Under the pieces are notes generated by a model. It was not told the DNA's origin. It searched no databases and saw only the letters and a program-made list of their open reading frames with translations. From Cyclobacterium lianum (GTDB taxonomy: Bacteria > Bacteroidota > Bacteroidia > Cytophagales > Cyclobacteriaceae), in contig NZ_FRCY01000020.1 in NCBI RefSeq assembly GCF_900143075.1, forward strand, positions 1 to 64,000: a stretch of 64,000 bases of DNA, given 5' to 3'. The position numbers were made by a program, and so were the translations under genes. Of this stretch, positions 59,077-64,000 are shown piece after piece (the stretch's first letter is position 1; every line of letters begins with the position of its first letter).

Positions 59077-59412
59077 TCAGATGGTTTTTAGCTTAGCACT
59101 TTTGATCATTGCATCAAGTGCGTAGAGGATATACTGCTTGTCCTGTTCGGAAAATTTTGCGATGTCGTTAAGGCGCCTTATCATAGAAGGGTCTTTGAGT
59201 AGTTCCCTGTCCTCGGTCTCCCCGAGGAGGTAGCCGACGGTGGTGTCGAGCACCTCGGCCAGTTTTTTGACCAAGTCGATGGTAGGCCTCAACTCGCCGC
59301 GTTCATACTTGCCGATTGCATCCCTGGAAGCCCCTATTTTCCTGGCCAGTTCGGTCTGCGACCAGCCATTTTGCCTGCGCAGCTGCGCTATTTTGTCCTC
59401 AATTTTAGTCAT
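59077..59412 (-). CDS. XRE family transcriptional regulator
   Basis: 111 residues from the ATG at 59410-59412. A helix-turn-helix domain (IAQLRRQNGWSQTELARKIG, ASRDAIGKYERGELRP) is followed by VKKLAEVLDTTVGYLLGE and a C-terminal helix pair that could dimerise. Probably controls itself and the downstream membrane protein. Divergent from the toxin-antitoxin pair. Confidence 0.92.
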   Translation of the reverse strand: MTKIEDKIAQLRRQNGWSQTELARKIGASRDAIGKYERGELRPTIDLVKKLAEVLDTTVGYLLGETEDRELLKDPSMIRRLNDIAKFSEQDKQYILYALDAMIKSAKLKTI

Positions 59413-59567
59413 GATCACTCCTTTAAATGGATGATTGTACATCAATGAACCAAAAATAAACAGAAATATGGGTACTGTATGATACTCTGGAAAAAATGGA
59501 GGCACGGAAAACAAATGTGAAACCTAAAAAAGGACGAAAAATGTTATCTTTGGAAAATGGCAGTATT

Positions 59568-59795
59568 ATGGACATCCAGACAGAGAAATTACGCTTGATC
59601 GAATGGATCGCGGGACTAAATGATACCGAGATACTCAAAGAGTTCATTACTTTGAAAAAAAGGAAAGAAGTGGACTGGTGGGACGGTATCAGTGCTGAAG
59701 AGCGGTCCGAAATAGAAGAGGGGCTTGCCCAGGCGGACAGGGGTGAGGTGGTTACCCATGAGAAGGCCATGGAGAAGTATAAAAAATGGCTTTAG
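59568..59795 (+). CDS. Antitoxin of ParE-type pair
   Basis: 75 residues from the ATG at 59568; longer frames start upstream at 59496. An acidic helical protein (LRLIEWIAGLNDTEILKEF, EERSEIEEGLAQADRGEVV) like the short antitoxins paired with RelE/ParE proteins. It overlaps the toxin gene by 10 bases. Confidence 0.8.
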   Translation: MDIQTEKLRLIEWIAGLNDTEILKEFITLKKRKEVDWWDGISAEERSEIEEGLAQADRGEVVTHEKAMEKYKKWL

Positions 59796-60085
59796 AAATC
59801 GTTTGGACCAGGCGTGCCCAAGCAGGTTACGCCAGGATAATCGAGTACCTGGAGACCCATTTTACAGAAAAGGAAATCCGCGACTTTGTCCGTCAGTCCC
59901 ATGAATTTTTTGAATTGCTCGGTCAGTATCCAGAGATGCTGGCAGGTACAAAAAAGCAAAAACATGTCCACCGGGGGCCGATCAACAAGCACACCATTTT
60001 AACCTACCGTATCAGGCCACGGAAGGGGCGAATAGAACTGATCAACATCCGTTCTTCCAGAAAAAGGCCACTGAAAAGGCAATAG
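59786..60085 (+). CDS. RelE/ParE family toxin
   Basis: 99 residues: VWTRRAQAGYARIIEYLE, FFELLGQYPEMLAG and the C-terminal ELINIRSSRKRP are the RelE/ParE core. The family poisons gyrase or cleaves mRNA at the ribosome; residues here do not decide which. Follows its antitoxin. Confidence 0.88.
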   Translation: MALEIVWTRRAQAGYARIIEYLETHFTEKEIRDFVRQSHEFFELLGQYPEMLAGTKKQKHVHRGPINKHTILTYRIRPRKGRIELINIRSSRKRPLKRQ

Positions 60086-60279
60086 CCGATCAATAAATAT
60101 ATATTTTTGGTCCAATGGCTTCGGAACAAGTTCCGATTTAGCGATGGCGTTTACAGCTAATGGGCGTTCATCTTCAAAAATAGTCAAACAGCAATTTTGT
60201 CCATATTGGCCAGATCAGGTCTTTCTTTTACTTCCTGTTCTTTTAGGGAAAGTCATTAAAAGTAGAAATATACGCTCCC

Positions 60280-60370
60280 CTTCTTTTTTAAACTGAAAAC
60301 GTTTCAACCGAAAGAAAAAACTATCGTTATGCCTGTCTGCAGAGACGAAACGTTCTTTGTTTTCCCGCCC
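60280..60370 (+). repeat. Island repeat, copy 3
   Basis: AAACTGAAAACGTTTCAACCG, GAAAGAAAAAACTATCGTTATG and GACGAAACGTTCTTTG correspond to copy 2; AACGTTTC and GAAACGTT form an inverted repeat here. It stops at the end of the amidohydrolase gene. Confidence 0.6.
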
Positions 60371-61648
60371 TTATTCTTCAACTACCCTGCCTCCTATATA
60401 GGTCTCAATGATGCTCCTTGTGTTCCGGATGTCCTGCAGGGGATTGGCATCTAAAATGATAAAATCTGCAAAATGTCCGGGAGCGAGCGTACCCAATCCC
60501 TCCAGGTTCAGGTATTCGGCCACGTTTTTGGTGGCAGCAACCAGTATGTCCATGGGCTGCATTCCCGCCTCAGCCATCATCTCCATTTCCAGGTGTTCGA
60601 AATACCCCATAAAGCGGGTCGGCACTCCGCTGTCGGTACCAAATACAATCGGCACACCCGCCTCGTTAAGCTTTTTGAGGTTCGAATAGGCCGTAGGTAA
60701 CTGTCGCTTGTAGATTTGACTACTGCGGTTGGCAGCGACCTGTGCCTGCCTTTTCGGGTCCAGTAAAGGACGAAAGGTATCTTTTCTGTACACTTTCAGA
60801 AAGAATGGATCTGAAAAAAAGGCGGCAGTATCTTCATAGACATAGGTGGATAGTTCCCGGGTCAGGGTAGGGCAGTATCCGATATTTTTTTCTTTGATCA
60901 ACCCGATAAAGGAATCGTCCACAGGTAAGTCTCTTACACTATGTGCCAGCAGATCAGAACCGGCTTCCAGTAGCTTTCTGGAATCTTCAAGGTAATAGGA
61001 ATGGGTGGCAATTTGATAGCCGAGCTCGTGAGATTTGTCAATCACCGCCCGGTACACGTCTTCGGACATTTTTGTAGCATTACCCAGGTTGTCATCCACC
61101 CGGATCTTCATGAAATCCACACCCATTTCGTGGTTTTTTTCCACCACCTGTACTGCTTCAGCAGGAGTGTCTCCGGAAATGACTGCTCCTGCGATAAACA
61201 ATCTTGACCGATTCACCGGATTTTGGTTGGCGGCATGGCGAAAAGGGAGGGCCTCTTCCTGATCTCCGCCCAGACTGACCACCGTTGTGATGCCGTATTT
61301 TGCATATATGGAGAGGTTTTTTTCAATGGTTGCTGAACTATAGTGGCCTCCCGAAATACCCTGCACGTCACCTACATGACCATGACCATTGATGATGCCG
61401 GGTATGATGGTTTTTCCGGTAAGCTCAATCACCTCGGCCTGATCCGGGATCTCCATTTCGTCCCGGCTGCCGATGGCAATGATTTGATTTTCCTGAATCA
61501 GCAGCACCCCATCTTCCAGGGGTTCAGCCCCGTTTCCGTCAATGATCCTGGCGCCTACAAAGGCTTTGTAATTGGCATCCTGACTGGTGGAATTTTTGCA
61601 GGAAAGCATGTACAGCAGGGCAAGGCAGAAAAATATATACGATTTCAT
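60371..61648 (-). CDS. Amidohydrolase family lipoprotein
   Basis: 425 residues; lipobox LSCKN at residue 17. An imidazolonepropionase-like amidohydrolase: VGARIIDGNG, IIPGIINGHGHVGDV (metal His pair), ATHSYYLED, AHSVRDLP, FGTDSGVPT and the typical LAPGHFADFIILDANPLQDI. Exported; hydrolyses an amide or cyclic bond, perhaps a dipeptide or lactam. Substrate unknown. Confidence 0.9.
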   Translation of the reverse strand: MKSYIFFCLALLYMLSCKNSTSQDANYKAFVGARIIDGNGAEPLEDGVLLIQENQIIAIGSRDEMEIPDQAEVIELTGKTIIPGIINGHGHVGDVQGISGGHYSSATIEKNLSIYAKYGITTVVSLGGDQEEALPFRHAANQNPVNRSRLFIAGAVISGDTPAEAVQVVEKNHEMGVDFMKIRVDDNLGNATKMSEDVYRAVIDKSHELGYQIATHSYYLEDSRKLLEAGSDLLAHSVRDLPVDDSFIGLIKEKNIGYCPTLTRELSTYVYEDTAAFFSDPFFLKVYRKDTFRPLLDPKRQAQVAANRSSQIYKRQLPTAYSNLKKLNEAGVPIVFGTDSGVPTRFMGYFEHLEMEMMAEAGMQPMDILVAATKNVAEYLNLEGLGTLAPGHFADFIILDANPLQDIRNTRSIIETYIGGRVVEE

Positions 61649-62577
61649 ATGTTTATCATTGTTTCTTTAACGATCCTATGGCTGATCTAATGACGATGCA
61701 AGTCGGACAGGGAGTCCCAGCATATCGGCAGACAGGCCGCAGGTTTTTAAAATCATTCCTTCCTGTGACTGTTACGCCCTGCCCGTCCGACTCCAGGCAG
61801 CCTCAGATTCATGACAAAAAGTTAATCATTTTTTTGGGTTATCCATTGTATCACCAGTAGATTGATGGTTTTATGCGCTATTCCTCGCGAGCAGGTCAGT
61901 GTATTCCTGCAAGCAGTTGAGGCCCTCGTGCCGGCAGCTTTCAAAAACGTTTATTGCTCTGTTGCAACAAGACCAGTTAGCTACCAGACTTTGAGACGGC
62001 ACGTAATCAAGTTCAAATCTCCTCCGATTTGAATGAAATATAAAATTGCAGGACGTAATTCAGTGGGAGATTTCTCGTGGGCAACAAAAAGCCAATAGGC
62101 TGCTTCAGAACATCATTTCCTCTTCCGGTATTTTGGTTTGCTATAATATTTAGTAATAAATTTTTTATATGAGCGGTAAAATATAATTTTTGATATTTTT
62201 TATTTAAAAATGCAATATAATATTAAGATTTATAATTTTATTTTTTAAACTTTATTAAATAATGGTTTTTGTTTGGTTTAATATTTTTTTTATGAAATAA
62301 AAGATTAATAATGGTTTTTAAATATCTGTTATATTTTTTACATTCATAGCAAGGAGTATTATTGATCCTGATCAAACCTATTCAGCGGGATATATACAAG
62401 ACCAACAGCTTCATTTTTCCCACTGCCTCTAAATAATAGTATTTCCAAGAATCACATGTATCCGATCCGATAAAGAATGCCTTTGGTATGCTTATATCCT
62501 GATTCCTGCTGGAATCAGGTTTTGGGTGCGTTGAACGGAATTCCAAAAATTAGCAATAACCTTAAACTACAAAAACC
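61649..62577. other. Gene-free AT-rich region before the susC gene
   Basis: About 930 bases between divergent genes. The stretch 62130-62345 is extremely AT-rich with T and A runs. No coding remnant is convincing. It must hold the susC promoter and possibly its control sites. Confidence 0.5.
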
Positions 62578-64000
62578 ATGAAAACAATTGTATTCAGGCG
62601 GTCGGGTCCGTCTTTAAAAATCCTCTCTTTTATTCTCCTTCTACTGTTTTTTATTGGCAACCATTGGGCGCAGGGTCGCGTCGCTCCGGCTTCTGGTATG
62701 CATGTGGATATCGCTGTATCCGGAACGGTCACAGATTCCAATGAGGTACCCTTACCTGGGGTAACTGTTACGGTATTGGGCACCAATAGAGGAACTGTCA
62801 CCAATCTGGACGGCAAGTATTCCCTAACTGTCCCGGATAACGCCGAGTTGGTATTTTCCTTTATTGGATTTACTTCGCAGACCATACAGGTGGGTAACCA
62901 AAGCACCATCAACGTGGTACTGGAAGAGGACCTTGCTTCGCTGGATGAGGTAGTGGTGGTGGGATATGGTACCCAGAAAAAGGCCAACATGACGGGCTCT
63001 GTAGCTACATTAGGATCAGAAGAAATTATCAAGCGTCCACTGACCAATGTGGCTGGTCTGCTTCAGGGCAAAGTGGCCGGCTTGCAGGTATCCTCTCATT
63101 CCGGCAAACCAGGTAGTGAAAACAATTCACTACGGATCAGAGGTTTAGGTACATTTAGCTCTGCCGGAAGTGAGCCTCTTGTGCTCATCAATGGTATTGC
63201 GGGGGACATGACCAATCTGGATCCCAATGATGTGGAATCGGTCTCTGTGTTGAAAGATGCCGCATCCAGTGCTATCTATGGGGCCAGGGCTGCGAATGGG
63301 GTTATACTGATTACCACCAAACGGGGTACCGAAGGGGCACTTAGTATCGACATACACAGTAACGTACAGGTACACCAGCCTACAAGGTTACCCAGGCTAT
63401 TGAGCAATTCTGCCGATTACATGATGTATTGGAATCAGGGAAGGCAGCGGGCAGGCGGCCAGGCACCCTATTTCAGCCAGGAGGAAATCGATGCTTTCAG
63501 AAATAATCCCAACGATCCGGTCAACTATCCGAATTTTGATTGGATCGACCATTCTTTCAATACCGCTGTAGCCAATATGCAATCCGTGAGGGTCAGCGGT
63601 GGTAATGAAAAAACCACCGTCGGCTTATCCTTAGGATATTTTGATCAGCCTGGCCTGACCAGCCTGTACGAATTTAAAAAATACAATGCCCGGCTAACGG
63701 TAGATTCTAAAATCAACGATTGGTTAAAGGTAGGTGGAGACATACAGTTGGTAAATAAGGATATACAGCGCAGCAATTGGGACAATGGAAATATTGACTA
63801 CCAGATCCTGGCCATTTACGGAGCAGGCCCCAATTATACCCCTACCATGACCCTGCCGGATGGATCTACGGGATATGTGGCAAGGTACAGCTCCAATATT
63901 GGAGAATGGACGGTACGAAATCCGGATGCGCAAGATGCCAGCGGTATCCAGACCGATATCAATTACAATGTACTGCCGCAATTTTACGTAGAGGTAAAAC
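62578..64000 (+). CDS. SusC/RagA TonB-linked outer-membrane receptor (5' part)
   Basis: The first 474 codons of a gene cut by the window end (full members have about 1000). Signal peptide with a long hydrophobic stretch to NHWAQG, then the carboxypeptidase-like regulatory domain (VSGTVTDSNEVPLPGVTVTV, TNLDGKYSLTVP), then the TonB-box-like DEVVVVGYGTQ and the plug (RPLTNVAGLLQGKVAGLQV, RIRGLGTFSSAGSEPLVLING, VLKDAASSAIYGARAANGVIL). It imports glycan fragments with a SusD partner expected downstream, so a polysaccharide utilization locus probably starts here. Confidence 0.96.
   Translation, partial: MKTIVFRRSGPSLKILSFILLLLFFIGNHWAQGRVAPASGMHVDIAVSGTVTDSNEVPLPGVTVTVLGTNRGTVTNLDGKYSLTVPDNAELVFSFIGFTSQTIQVGNQSTINVVLEEDLASLDEVVVVGYGTQKKANMTGSVATLGSEEIIKRPLTNVAGLLQGKVAGLQVSSHSGKPGSENNSLRIRGLGTFSSAGSEPLVLINGIAGDMTNLDPNDVESVSVLKDAASSAIYGARAANGVILITTKRGTEGALSIDIHSNVQVHQPTRLPRLLSNSADYMMYWNQGRQRAGGQAPYFSQEEIDAFRNNPNDPVNYPNFDWIDHSFNTAVANMQSVRVSGGNEKTTVGLSLGYFDQPGLTSLYEFKKYNARLTVDSKINDWLKVGGDIQLVNKDIQRSNWDNGNIDYQILAIYGAGPNYTPTMTLPDGSTGYVARYSSNIGEWTVRNPDAQDASGIQTDINYNVLPQFYVEVK

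Overview
The window looks like chromosomal DNA of an aerobic, polysaccharide-degrading member of the Bacteroidota, most likely order Cytophagales near Cyclobacteriaceae. The evidence is a SusC/RagA outer-membrane receptor gene, a bacteroidete-type class of small conserved proteins (DUF2141, DUF1573, DUF3078, CHRD, DUF5777), lipoproteins, many Gfo/Idh/MocA oxidoreductases, Planctomycete-type cytochrome (PSD1/DUF1501) genes, RHS fragments and promoters with the TAnnTTTG -7 box. The placement is an inference from gene content, not from a marker-gene tree.

Layout. 1-520: a tRNA-Asp gene, a broken tRNA-Asp copy carrying a palindromic repeat, and a small GIY-YIG nuclease gene. 800-29940: mostly housekeeping and metabolic genes: a VIT1/CCC1 metal transporter, an esterase-patatin-small protein operon, a beta-propeller lipoprotein gene with an internal stop, PEP carboxykinase, type II sulfide:quinone oxidoreductase, menaquinone genes menB and menE, a universal stress protein, a phosphohexomutase, a GH99-like lipoprotein, trpS, a tryptophan dioxygenase operon, gyrB, and ppk1 followed by the wreck of an exopolyphosphatase gene.

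29940-30570 holds a separately transcribed tRNA-like RNA with its own promoter and terminator and a roughly 55-nt variable arm; this is the most unusual single element. 30571-38749 is an AraC-controlled sugar catabolic cluster (GH88-like unsaturated uronyl hydrolase, sugar isomerase-like TIM barrel, Gfo/Idh dehydrogenase, SDR, sodium:solute symporter with a small partner, NagA-like deacetylase), followed by two more Gfo/Idh genes. 41834-46252 contains a VOC protein, a CHRD / cytochrome / YceI / DUF5777 operon, and an ECF sigma factor with a membrane-spanning putative anti-sigma that carries a beta-barrel-like C-terminus. 46616-54701 pairs a PL11 rhamnogalacturonan lyase with a PSD1-DUF1501-DUF2231/cytochrome operon.

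54702-60370 is an accessory island: two orphan C-terminal tips of RHS toxins, a probable immunity gene broken by an in-frame TGA, a tyrosine recombinase remnant, a HicBA and a ParE-type toxin-antitoxin pair, an XRE regulator and three degenerate copies of a repeat. 60371-61648 is an amidohydrolase lipoprotein. After an AT-rich gene-free stretch of about 900 bases, the 5' part of a susC gene runs off the window end, probably opening a polysaccharide utilization locus.
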